A program made the translations under genes and the position numbers. A stretch of DNA of 64,000 nucleotides. It comes from Ilyonectria destructans (Eukaryota; Ascomycota; Sordariomycetes; Hypocreales; Nectriaceae). The notes beneath the pieces were generated by a model. The model saw only the letters and a list, made by a program, of their open reading frames with translations. It was not told the origin of the DNA and did not search any database. This document shows positions 10,621-24,047 of the stretch, one piece after another. The DNA lies in NCBI GenBank assembly GCA_020740775.1, contig JAHEWK010000002.1, positions 434,001 to 498,000 of the forward strand, written 5' to 3'. Each line of letters starts with the position of its first letter. Within the stretch, counting starts at the first letter, position 1.

Positions 10621-12412
10621 GTGGGATTAATTCATGTAATCGATGTCTTATAGCTTTGAGCCAGCTGACGTACCCTACAGCCATTGTGTGATTACATGAA
10701 AGAGGGATTCGAAAGCTTTCCTGATTCAGCAACAATCCGATAAGATGCAACCCTACCGGGAGCAAGGACCTGATTCTGTTATGGTAGTGATAACGCTAGC
10801 ACTAGCGTTATCTCCTTAGCCGGCAGGTTTCTTAGGTTAGATCTTTGGCAGCAAAAGCTAAATACGCATCTGTATATGAACAGAATCCGTTGCAGTGAGG
10901 GAAGTGTTCGGAGAGGGTACTTTCATTATTTCAGTCGAGAAAGATGGTTGTAGTTTCTTGACTGAGTGAATCCCAAAGTCGTGTTTGTCAGCTCATCTAC
11001 CTTGGAGACCTGCCATTTAAGGAGGTGTTTGAACCTCACATTATACACTAGTTCAGCTGAGCCCGATATCATAGTTGATCTTTGCAAGAAGACAGATGGA
11101 CTACACCGTATTTTGAGTTTAGAACAAAACGGCTTCGCGAATCATCCTTTTCCGGCAACATTTGCGGTACCAGCGAAGTTACCGGCGGGGCTTAATCTTC
11201 CAATACTAAGTACCCGTATAAGTATGCAGAGTGATCGACTGTCCAAAGAAATCGACTCCACTTTTCGCTTTCCCCTCTCGAAAAACTGCCGATCCCTGCT
11301 CTTGACCATCCCTCGACTTTTGTGAGCGCACTACCCTTGCATTTCTCATATCACCACCGCTCCCAGCCTCTCCTCTGATCTTATTCCACACTATATCGTG
11401 AAGTTCTCTCCTCTCCCTGTCTGCAGCTCGGCGCTGTCCGCTGTTCCCGCCCCCCAGCGCCGCCAGCTTTATGGATGTCATCATGGTCTTCACAAGGTGG
11501 CGTTAACGACCGTTAGATCTGGCTTCCGCCCACTGCGGACACGAGAGGATAAAGTGTCAGACCGTTTCCTCGTCTTCCCCGCATCCGCATTTTGCACTAA
11601 CTTATCTACTAAGCCTCCTCGGACAAGGTATTAGTTCAGCCGGCAGTGACCCATCCTGGCCTGGATGAGAATAGACGCTAGTAGGCAGCCTTCCATCCTT
11701 CAACGTCAAATACCGTGCATCATGAAGCTAGTACTCGTTCGGCGTGAGTGGTGCTTGGTTGGTAGGCCAGATATCTGGCGTATCTCAGTCAGATCATCTG
11801 GTTTATTGGTCAAAGATGATACTGTGAAGTATTCGTCGTTCATACTGAATTAGTTGGTGATTAGATAGAATGGTGAAGTTAATGGTGGCTGGCAGCATGG
11901 CGGGCGCGTATCTCACAAAGGTGGTATTGCGCCCGCGTTACGGAGCTCGGGGTTGCTCGGACTACTCGATTAGGTTATCCTCGAAGTTTTTCTGTACGTT
12001 TACGAGTTGGGTTGAAGTCTTACGAAGATCAGATAAAAGTATTTGATATTTGACTAACACCACCAATCTACTAATACCATGCTTCGCAACCAATCCGAAC
12101 CAACCGGAGCCCTAAGATTAGATTGCTAAGCATTCATAGAGACCTCAAGTTGGGTGGTTGCCTTAGCAATCAACCAATCAATTCTTAGCAATATTAGTTA
12201 GTTAGAATCCACCCTGGTTGGGATAGAGGATGAGAGACATACGAACTGTATCACAAACCCCGCCGCACGCTCTTGTCAATTTTCATTTATATGCTTGATC
12301 TTGAACCGCCCTCCCCATCCGCCATCCCCAAAGCTTCCGAGACAAAATCAATCCACGAAAATTCAACCTGTGAGATTGTGTAATCTCAAACATCGCGAAA
12401 CCTCCAGGCCTT
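10621..12412. other. Intergenic region between two divergently placed esterase genes' flanks
   Basis: Apart from the 10789-10812 palindrome I see no gene. The 12075-12225 part has repeated TTGCTAAG words in opposite orientation (12121-12130 and 12163-12172, again near 12183) and may be a worn miniature element. Several open frames near 11206-11853 overlap on both strands and have no motif. Confidence 0.35.
10789..10812. promoter_or_regulatory. Palindrome with GATAA..TTATC ends upstream of the tannase-type gene
   Basis: Two perfect 11-bp arms (GATAACGCTAG and its complement) are separated by two bases. The site lies 220 bp before the preferred esterase start. The arms place GATA-type words on both strands, as bound by nitrogen or other GATA factors, but the length of the symmetry suggests a dimeric regulator or a hairpin. 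Confidence 0.4.
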
Positions 12413-14402
<1,990 letters not shown>

Positions 14403-15330
14403 TGAAAAGTAATTAACCAAGCGCGATTCTCGATGCCTTTGCAACTATGGCGTGGGTGGCTCTGGCAGTGGTACTACCGACTTATATCCTCCTTCTGCTC
14501 CTCGTCCTTCCTCTTCTTCATGAGGCTTTGTTATTGTATATACGCTACTTTCGATTCCTCGGAAATCTTCCAAAAAAAGAAAGCCTACGAAGGGTGATTA
14601 CCCCACGAGCAGTGTTGGGGCTTGTAGGTTAACGCTTGCAGGGAAAACGAAGGATCAACAAAGAGGGGAAGGTACCTAAGGATTTTGGTGTGTACCTTCG
14701 CTTGTGACTGTAATCCCTGTTCCCTGTTTGTGGCTGATCCTAGCGTCTTACCAGGCAAAGACTTTTAAAATGCTCCTCCGTATTACATGATCCAATCTAA
14801 CAGATATCAACCCCTCAGTTCGGCTAAGTATGCTAGTTTGTAGGTGGAGTAGATTTGCGTTACCGTGGGGGAGGGGCCAAGTCTTTTAGTCTCGGCGCTA
14901 GATAGGTGAGTTAACCGAGTTTTTACGGTATCTTTCGAGCTTCGCAGGACGAATGATCCCAATTATCCTTCCTTAGCTTGAACTTCGGGGCGGGGTGCAC
15001 GATGCAAAACAGCACGTACAACGTGCAGTACGCAGGGAAAGATAGACGGACGATAGATTGCGGGGTTTTGTGCAAGCCAGCGTCATTGAAATGTCGGAAT
15101 TGGGCGCACAGTCCCCACAAACTGTTGGGATCTCGAATTTGACAATCAGAGCCGTTATAGCCGATGTACAGCCCTTTGAGTCTCTCCTCGATATCCCGAA
15201 CTGCTTATTAGAACGCGCATCTCCATATAATGTCCACGCAAGCAACACATCCTTCGATCTCGTGATATTATTTCCACGTTCACTGAAAGTTTACTGGAAG
15301 ATCTTGTTTGGGCCTAACCAGCGAACAACG
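14403..15330. other. Intergenic, nothing firm
   Basis: This region lies between the divergent starts of the carboxylesterase and the M24-like gene. It presumably holds both promoters. No gene or distinct site was recognised. Confidence 0.4.
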
Positions 15331-16116
15331 ATGAGCGATACACGAGTCGTCTCTGCCGATCAGGACAAAGCTTTGCGACTCCTCGACGCCCAAAACAAAG
15401 CGCTGGCTCTGTTCAATGAGATCGAGCTAGATTTGCTGCGCAAAGGGGTCAGCGAGAAGCAGTTAAGCGACGAGATTCACCACCTCGGGAAAGTTCGCTA
15501 TGGAATCGAAACACATTGGCACAAAAGAGTCGTCCGAAGCGGTCCGAACACTCTAAAACCCTACTCGGAGAGCCTCACTGATCGCATCATTGAGGCTGAC
15601 GACATTCTTTTCGTCGACCTTGGGCCGCTATTCGAAACCTGGGAGGCTGACTTCGGCCGCACTTACGTACTGGGAAACGATCCAACCAAGTTGAAACTTC
15701 GCGACGACCTTCACATCATCTGGCGCAAAGTGAAGGACGCGTTCTGGGAGAACAGCAAAATGACGGGAGACGAGCTGTATGCCATAGCAAGCCGCGAAGC
15801 AAAACAAGCTGGCTACGTCTTTGGAGCTGAGATTGCTGGACATCTGGTGGGATCCTTCCCTCATGAGCGCATACCGCGCGACAAGGTCAGCTTATACGTC
15901 ATGCCGGGGAACAAAGAACGCATGACACAGAAGGGAAAGGATGGATTGCAACGGCACTGGATCCTGGAAATTCATCTTCACGACTACAAAAGGGGGTTTG
16001 GAGGCTTCATGGAGCAACTACTCACAATTAATGAAGAAGGCGTTCCGGTAAGCAACTGCACACAAATCAAACCACAAAGGGTGTACGTCCGGCCACTAAC
16101 GACTGATCATTTCTAG
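15331..16116 (+). CDS. M24-like metallohydrolase (Xaa-Pro aminopeptidase/creatinase fold)
   Basis: The 261-aa product starts MSDTRVVSAD at the first ATG that fits the domain; an upstream in-frame extension of 91 codons lacks family features. The five metal-ligand positions of the pita-bread fold are visible: Asp96 and Asp107 (DLGPLFETWEADFGRTYVLG, eleven apart), His171 (AGHLVGSFPHERIP), Glu213 (WILEIHLHD) and Glu228 (GFMEQLLTI). The protein is only the catalytic domain, as in short M24 members, with no signal peptide. A possible 3' intron (donor GTAAGC at 16050, acceptor TTCTAG at about 16116) would change the last residues; the uninterrupted frame already ends normally after LLTI. It may be a peptidase or a carbon-nitrogen hydrolase of the nearby pathway; the role is not certain. 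Confidence 0.8.
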   Translation: MSDTRVVSADQDKALRLLDAQNKALALFNEIELDLLRKGVSEKQLSDEIHHLGKVRYGIETHWHKRVVRSGPNTLKPYSESLTDRIIEADDILFVDLGPLFETWEADFGRTYVLGNDPTKLKLRDDLHIIWRKVKDAFWENSKMTGDELYAIASREAKQAGYVFGAEIAGHLVGSFPHERIPRDKVSLYVMPGNKERMTQKGKDGLQRHWILEIHLHDYKRGFGGFMEQLLTINEEGVPVSNCTQIKPQRVYVRPLTTDHF

Positions 16117-17357
16117 GTATCAGAGCACCTTGCCTCGAGGAAGGGCATGATGGTGTATTCTATGCCCGCTTTAACCAGAATGCAACTAATCTATTCTTTG
16201 ATACTTGTTGCACTCTTGACATGGGCTTCGATTAGTTTCTCACATTAGACTAGCTCACTACCATATCCTCCTCCTGTGCGGGTCTTGCCTCAGTAGTATA
16301 GCAGAAAGAATGGACGTTCCCTTCCTTGACATGATGAAAGGTTGCATGGCGGCTTCAAAACAGTGTCGAAAGGCTCCATTGCCCTGTAGATAATCAGCAT
16401 CTTCAAGCTTGCATTGGATCCAAGAGGGAGGTAGTGCAGACGTGATAGTTCAAACAATATAAATTACTATTGATGAAGAGCTGCAAATATTGCCAAGGCG
16501 GACCCGCCCGCTTTAATCGCACCGAAGGTCAGCTTCAGTTGGTCGCACGCGGCTACGCGGCTCGTAAGTAGCCCGCGACTGCGGTCGGAACCTCCAAGTC
16601 AGAAAGTTCAATTGCAGCTGCGATGTTGACTGCTGTACCCTACAATAGAACTGGTGATAACACCTTTGTGGGGTGCTATATCTGTGGCGCAGCACTATCT
16701 CCACAAGGTCCTCCCAAAGCGATTGGCCGCTATTACGTTTCTGGTGTGGGGCTAATAAGCAAACGCACGGCCCTTCGCAAAACTACCGAATTCGGTAGGT
16801 CTAGAAAGCAACTTAACGTGTCCTCCGGACGAGAAACTGCTCGATTTAGCAGTCTTCCGAGACTTATCAGTACTAGATCCTACGAACGCCTCGTGCGGGG
16901 TCTAGGGTCACCGTCTCTTGGCTTTTGCGGTTTGTTACATGGTCCTTCGCAAATCATACGGATCTAGTAACTGCTGTAAATTTGTCTCTTCTCAATAGGT
17001 CGGACTCGTTAGGACCCTTGATCCTGGCGGATGGTAGTCACTAGGAAGTAAGCTTAATCTTTACTATCTCTTAGCACTCACTATCATTCCGCAGCCACCA
17101 GTTATCTCTTGGCAATTACCCCGCTACACCCAAAACATCGGTCTTGTGAGCCAACGTACCCAGATGTGAAGTTATGCATCAAACCTTGAATTCACATCCG
17201 CCAGCTTTGTGCATGCAAGGTAGGCGACATCCCTGAGCATAGCATACGATCAAGTTGACTTGGCTGTGTATATATCTTGCTGTGCCTCGCATTCTTCCAG
17301 CGACGTGATAATCACACACTTCTCTTATTCCTCGTCCTTCCTCAAATTCACTCCAAA
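16117..17357. other. Intergenic with palindrome
   Basis: The stretch contains the perfect 16-bp palindrome CTACCGAATTCGGTAG at about 16784-16799 (an everted CCG-N4-CGG pair) and the MFS promoter. No coding sequence was recognised; an open frame at 16623-16967 has no support. Confidence 0.4.
17269..17275 (+). promoter_or_regulatory. Possible TATA box of the MFS gene
   Basis: TATATAT lies 83-89 bp before the MFS start codon, a common distance in filamentous fungi. It is only sequence resemblance. Confidence 0.35.
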
Positions 17358-19171
17358 ATGTCCGACCATCGCGTGGTCCCTGGGACAGTTTATCTGGTAG
17401 ATGTCCAGCACATCTCGCACTCTAAACATACCGACGACGGCGATATCGTGCTCGTTCCCATGCCTACCGATGATCCTGAGGATCCGCTCAACTGGTCGAG
17501 GCGGCGCAAATTGCTCTCGGTCACCTGTATGGCAGTCTATATGGTCATGGTTGGCTTATCGTGCTCATTGGTGTATTCTATCATCGTTCCTGTGGCCGAA
17601 GACACCGGTCTTTCCGTAGCAGGTAGGTGACTTTGCTATCACAAGTTACCCTAGCAGATCCCTAATCCCGTTGTTCAGATCTCAACGCAGGTACCGGCTA
17701 CAGCTACCTGGCTTTCGGATGGGGCTGTCTGTTATGGCAGCCAGCGGCCAAACAGTTCGGGAAGAGACCTATCTATCTTATCTCGCTGCTGCTGACTATC
17801 GGTGTTACGATTGCCGTCCCCTACGCACTCAGCCCTGGAGCGTGGATGGCTATGAAGATTCTAGGAGGTCTAGCGGGCGGCCCTCTAGAATGTCTGGGAG
17901 AGATCTCTATTGCAGACGTGTTCTGTGCGCATGAGCGAGGAAAATTCATGGCTATCTATGCGTTTGTACTCTTCGCAGCCGGCTTCCTGGCTCCGATCCT
18001 CGCCGGGTTCATCAACGATGGCATGGGCTGGCGCTGGGCTCAGGTATGTCGATATAGCGTCTCGGAGAATTTACAGAAGCTGACTATTCGCTAGTACTGG
18101 GGAGCTATATGGTTGGCTATCGGTTTCTTATTTTGCTTCTTTTTCATGGAGGAAACGAACTTCACGCGAACATCCGTACTTGTGACTGAGGAGACGCAGA
18201 ATGAAATTGGATCGAAGATAACTGCATACGACGAGGCGAACCGCGTGAGCGATATAGACAAACCGAACCGTATGGACGACACAAAACGCGAAAGTGTTCA
18301 ACCGACCACGCAGAACGATCTCTCTAACGGCACTATGACTCGGCCTCGAAAGACATATCTCCAGAAGCTGAAAATGTTCGATAATGTGCAGCCAATCCAC
18401 CATTTCTGGTCAATGGTCTTACGCCCCCTACGCCTACTATCTTATCCCGTCATCGTCTACTGTGGCTTCTCATACGGATGCTCGCTTATCTGGTATTCTG
18501 TGCTCAACGGTACAGCATCTGTTATCTTGAGCTCCCCGCCGTATAACTTCAGCGCGTAAGGTGCCACTTGAAATTTTCACAAGTCCAACCAGCTAATCAG
18601 AGTTAGATCCTACGTCGGACTCACCTATATTTCCCCCATGATCGGTGTTGGCGTCGGCAGTCTGATCGCTGGCAACTTTGGCGACGTTGTTGTCATTTGG
18701 CTCGCTCGCCGTAACAAAGGAATATGGCACTCGGAATATCGGCAGTGGCTGAACGTTATTATGGTCGTCCTTCTCCCTGGCTCTCTTCTCCTCTGGGGCC
18801 TCGGGGCGGAACATGGAATACACTGGTTTGGTCTAGTCTTCGCTATGGGACTCATCGGGTGTTGTATTGCTATGGGAGCACATCTTTCGCTCTCTTACTG
18901 CATTGACACCTACACGGATTTCGGCGCCGACGCCGTTGTCGCTACGATGTGTATCAGGAACACTATGGGCTTCGCGATAGGTTATGGCATCACACCGTGG
19001 ACCGAGAACTTGGGATACCAGAACGCCTTCCTGGTCGCAGCAGCTGCTGGTCTTCTTCAGGTCCTCACTTTCCTGATAATGGTAAAGTGGGGTCCTCAGA
19101 TCAGGGAGCGCTCAGCTGACCGTTACCGCCATGACGTGGACAGGGCGACAGAGTTAGGGATTACTCATTGA
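17358..19171 (+). CDS. MFS transporter, DHA1/HOL1-like
   Basis: Four exons (17358-17622, 17679-18043, 18095-18555, 18607-19171) give 551 aa. The introns are 56, 51 and 51 bp. The cytosolic N-terminus carries the DDPEDPLNWS motif common to fungal HOL1/polyamine-type MFS carriers. The first helix region is LLSVTCMAVYMVMVGLS. GKRPIYLIS is the loop 2-3 motif A remnant, and further helix pairs follow. A central charged loop of about 80 residues (TSVLVTEETQNE to TYLQKL) separates the two six-helix halves. The last helices are near FLVAAAAGLLQVLTFLIM. It acts in a membrane, probably the plasma membrane, by proton-coupled exchange. It is the natural transporter of the adjacent esterase, dehydrogenase and SDR set. 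Substrate unknown. Confidence 0.9.
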
Positions 19172-19859
19172 TCTGACATATTACTCCCACCCGGTGAGAC
19201 CGCGACGATGGATGGGGCGGTTTTGTCGACGGAATGGTAATGAAAGCTTATGAATTCAGATCGACTCAAGATGCTGCAATCGCTTTGCTTAAGTAGTTCT
19301 ACCAGAGTCCATACCACGTACAATATGATTTGCAGTGTAGAAGCCTTTCCCACCCAGTCCGCAATACCACTTAATTCCCGATCGTGGCGAGCATAACGTA
19401 TGAGGCGAACGCAACCAACAGGGTCGTCGAAACACGGATCTCAAAACCAGATATCGAAGTCCACGCCTGCTACCAAAGGGCTACGTATTTCCATGGGATT
19501 AGTATCCTTTTAGTGAGCTTGAATTCAATGATTGTGTACGAATGTAGTCGCAGTGGGGTAGTATGGCTAAAGGTCGAGCGCCAGGCGAGCTCTCTGCTGC
19601 ATGGCGATGCTCATAGGCATTGTCGACACGGCACTAAAGGCGGACATACTGTATGGCAAGGCAGCGTTGCCCACGAGCTGCACAAGCCCTTCTTCCCCAG
19701 ACGAGGCAGGATCCCAGGAGACTTACTGCATGCGCGACTCGTGTTGCGAGCGTAAGGCTACAGTCCCATTGCGTTCTATAACACCAGGGAAGCCGACGCT
19801 AGCATACCTTAGTAGGGTGGAGAAGCACTAACGCTGCAGCGGGAAGTAAAGATACTTAT
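19172..19859. other. Intergenic, unrecognised
   Basis: Overlapping open frames at 19384-19831 look like degraded or random coding and have no partner exons I could find. It borders the large AT-rich block. Confidence 0.35.
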
Positions 19860-22800
19860 TAGGACTTTGTTTTAAGTAACTACTGTTATATAAGTATGAA
19901 GTTAGGTAACTAAGAGCTTAAGTTAGTACTTAGTGGAGAGCGTATAAAACGTATAAAAGTAGAGATTTAATATTATTATATATATTAAGTAGCTTATTGT
20001 TAAAATCACTATTCTGGCTACTGTTTTAAATTCTGTATTACGTGCTTGTATAAGTGTGATAAGGGACTTAGTCTATTAATTATAAACCTAATTACAGTCT
20101 TATTACGGCCCATACTGCGACCCAGACCCGACCAGGCAGTTAGAGCTGGCAGAATCCCGGTTCCATTATATATATAAAGAATAGACTGACAGAATCGGCT
20201 ATCAGTTCTAACAGTCCTACTCTGGACCGAGCTAGAGAGGTAACAGTCTACCAATAGATATATAGTATATGTTATCTGAGAAGTATATATCTAAATATAG
20301 GCAGCTCCTCAGCTATTAATATAACTTAATTATATTAAGTATTTTTAACTTTACTATTATTAGATATAATATATTTATTTAAGTTTTAATCTATCTGATT
20401 CTCTATTATATAAACTACTAATTAGAATCAGCTTACTCTAGACTTATAAGTATAGTATAGTATAGTAATTATTATAAGTTTTTTACCTCTTTTAGTAAGT
20501 ATTCTTATTCCCTTTAATTCCCCTAAAACTCAGTAAATACTTAGTAACCTTTAGTATCAGTCTGCTAACTTTAGAGAAGACTACTAAGTATATATATATT
20601 ATAGAATTTCTAACTCTTTTAGATTCCCTTAGGTTCTTATAGTTATTAATTATTTAGCTGTAAGTTAATTAATACTATATTATATATTAGCTGTATAATT
20701 TACACTATATAGCTAAAGCTATATAAGCTATTTAAGAATACCTTTTTAGCTAGAGAAATTATCCTACTTTTATAATTTTAAATTATTATCTTAAGATAAT
20801 TTAATTTAATATTAATTTAAAATCTTAAAGCTATATTTAGACTAGCTAGCTTTTAAATTATATACCAGCTAAATATAAATAACTATACTAATAAGTTAGG
20901 GTTTTTCAGTTTTTTAGAAAATTAAATTATTTAATTAGATTCTTACTGTAATTAAAGCTAAAATTAATAGCTTTCTTTAATAGAAAATACTATACTAAAT
21001 AGAGATTAATAGTTTAATCTATTAGAGTTATAAATTAAAAGACTTTATATAAAGTCTATTAGCAGCTATTATTATTTTAGTATCTTATTTAATTAACAGT
21101 CTTTTAATCTATTTATAATAGTTAGATTTATTCTAAAGGTATAGAGTAAGTCTGAATATAGAGTATATAATTTAGTAGATTAAAATATTATAGTAAGTAA
21201 TATAAGTTACAGTTTAATAATAGTAGAATAGTAAATTTAATATAACTAAATATATTAATAGCTAGTAAGATTATCTCTATAAAAGTGCTAAATAAATATA
21301 TTTATATATTAAGTACTAATTTATAGATTATATAAGATACTGAATTATAATAATCTTTAGATTATAATAATTTAGAATTATAAATATAAATTTTAGTATA
21401 ATACTCTATATATAGTTAAATAGAAAAAGTGAGTATATTATAATTCTACTAATTATAACTATCTGATTTTAACTTAAGCTATAATACTATTCTTTTAAAA
21501 CCTTTTAAAGATCTATTTAATTAAATAGTATTAGCTAAAAAGGTTATTATTTTACTTAATTAGGCTATTTATCTGGATTTTAATTCCAACTTTATCTATA
21601 TTTTCTATTATAATATTATTACAGTTATTATAGCTTTACTTTTAGATAGATTATATATTCTTAGTATTCTCTATTTTTACTCTTACTTACTAAATATAAG
21701 TTATTAGATTAATTAATTTATACCTTAAGAATATTTAGAAGTATTTTAATCTTTAGTAAGTTTAATCTTTATATAATAGTTAGATTTAACTTAAGGGTAT
21801 AAAGTAAGTCTAAATATAGAGTATATAATTTAGTAGATTAAAATATTATAATAAGTAATATTATTTAAGTAACTATTAACTTTTAAATAAACTGAGTATA
21901 TAGTCTATATTATTAATACTATTATTAGTATTTTTCTTTTACTGTTAAGCTTTTAGTCCCCCCTTTAAATATATATATATTAAAGTATTCTAACCTCTTA
22001 ATAGTAAGTAATATAAATTACAGTCTAATAATAGTAAAATAATAAATTTAATATAATTAAGTATATTAATAGCTAGTAAGGCTATCTTTATAAAAATACT
22101 AAATAAATATACTTATATACTATATATACTTATATAAGCTTATTAATTAAAAGTAAATTAAATTTTATAGCTTATTATAAGAAAGTAAGCTAGATACTCT
22201 AGCTTATTTATATAGGTAAGTTTTAAAGTTTATATTATATAAAAAAGTGGGTATATTATAGTTCTACTAGTTATAACTATTTAATTTTAACTTAAGCTGT
22301 AATATTTTAGTATACTTTAACTATAACTTAAATTATTTACTAACTATTTATTATCTGCTATATATCTTATTATAAAAGTATATAGTTACTTCTTTTACTT
22401 AAATCTCTCTACTATATCTTTTTATTAATACTATTTAATTACTATATATTATTAATCAGTTTCTTTATACTTTAATACTATTATTTTAGCCTACTGACTA
22501 TTTTAATTTATTCCAGCTTACTACTATATATATATAAGTTCAGCTTAAAGTTATAAGAGTTAGCTTTACTAGAGTGATATATAAAGATCTAAAGGTAGAG
22601 TCCGCTGTATTATAAAGTATTCACTTGCTAAGTGTAGAGATTGCACTTAAAGAATAGAGCTATAAACGCTATATTATATAACCTTACTCTAGGGTGGGGC
22701 GAGGCGCTATTCCTTATTGCCCCAACTCTTATAAAAGTATTAAGAAGCTTTTACTACTACTTAAATCTATAATCAGACTAGAGAATATTTCCTACCTAAT

Positions 22801-22880
22801 AGGCTATTATATCTATATAAGTATATTAGCTATCCTTAAAGATACAAAGAATAACGATAGTGTTACTAATATGATAATGT
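19860..22880. repeat. AT-rich block, RIP-decayed repeats with internal duplication
   Basis: About 3 kb is almost entirely A/T, rich in TTAA, TATA and CTAGT words, with no open frame of note. It ends sharply near 22880, where normal composition resumes. A unit at 21117-21490 recurs at 21773-22310. Both start TAATAGTTAGATTTA-like, share GTAAGTCT(G/A)AATATAGAGTA and the later AATAGCTAGTAAG segment, and end with GTGGGTATATTATAGTTCTA-type sequence. The second copy carries about 145 extra bases (21861-22006). Differences are mostly transitions. This fits RIP of an old transposon; the element type can no longer be read. Confidence 0.75.
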
Positions 22881-24047
22881 AAATATATCTCCAGGCTCTT
22901 AAGACAGGCATGAGAAGGTGCCCGCTACTCGAGCGAAGTCTACACATTATCGTCAAGGGCTTAAAGTCCACTCCGGTCCAGCGTGCCCAGACCAATTAAT
23001 CGGGCTTAGCTGACGCTACAAGCACGAACAGTTACATCCCCGCTTTCCCATACTTCGACCCGACAAGTCTGAGTGATTTTGATGTGGACGCATACTTAAG
23101 TAGCACAGGTATAGACACTATAGCTATGTTATATTGCTTCCCAGAGACGCAGATCAACTTGGGCGAGCTGATGAGCCATGCTCCGTGTTGAGCTGAAGAA
23201 ACGAAAAAAAGAAATCAAATTTTTACAGCTTTTTTTTCAGGATTTCCAAATTAGCTGCCACCACCCGCTGCTTTTCAAGATACTATAAGAACTCCATTCC
23301 CTCTTTTTCTTTCTCTTTATCTCCCTCATCAATTAAATTCGCCTTAGGGGTCTCCCTGGGGGGGGGGGGGGGGTGTTTAAATTTCGGGGTGAAAAATCCC
23401 AGAGCTTAAGAAGACCTTTCGTACCGAAAGGCATAGAAGGCTACAAAAGGTGTAGCACCCATAAGGCGTAGCACCCTTATCAATTCCCATTTCGATATAA
23501 TTCTTTAGAGTAAGAAGCGCCGCGATGTAAGCCGGCCATAAGAGGACCCTGGCGCCCACTCGATATTAGTCGATATGATTGCCGTTGCCAGTCCGTTGAT
23601 CCAGTCCTCTTTACAAACATCATCCTAGCTCGTATGCTGTAGGGCACCGCGAAGGATGAGGAACCAAGTATATGTCCCCAAGTCCAGTCGTGTTTCCAGT
23701 AACGGTGAGCCCGTAGGACGTGATTGGACCAAAACCGGGAACGGGGCGTGTTCCAGGAAATAATTATATATCAGTGAGAGCTGCATTTTCGGCAGGCAAA
23801 TCTTTCATAGACTCTTAAGTGGGGGTGCTCTAGGGAACCGTCGTCCTAGCGCTACAGCTCACTAGGACTACGTAGATGAGACGCGCGTAGGCTTTTCAAA
23901 GATTGAGTTATATCCAAATCTGACAATGTGGGACTCTACTTCTCGCAGAATTCAATCGAATTAAGGCATATGGTACGCTGACTGGATTCATAAAACAATC
24001 TAATCATTTAAACGGGGCCCATGCCCATCTTCAACGACCATAGCTTC
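22881..24047. other. Intergenic between AT-rich block and giant gene
   Basis: No gene is recognised. It contains a run of 16 G at 23358-23373 and a short GTAGCACCC direct repeat near 23451-23474. It probably includes the 3' end and terminator of the 1544-aa gene. Confidence 0.4.

Noticed and set aside
19384..19831. Two overlapping plus-strand frames (123 and 76 aa)
   Set aside because: No motif, no splice partners and adjacent to decayed AT-rich DNA.
22694..22882. Small frame at the end of the AT-rich block
   Set aside because: Composition is that of the AT-rich repeat, with no gene-like features.
23358..23373. Run of 16 G
   Set aside because: Simple homopolymer, possibly inflated by sequencing; no functional claim.
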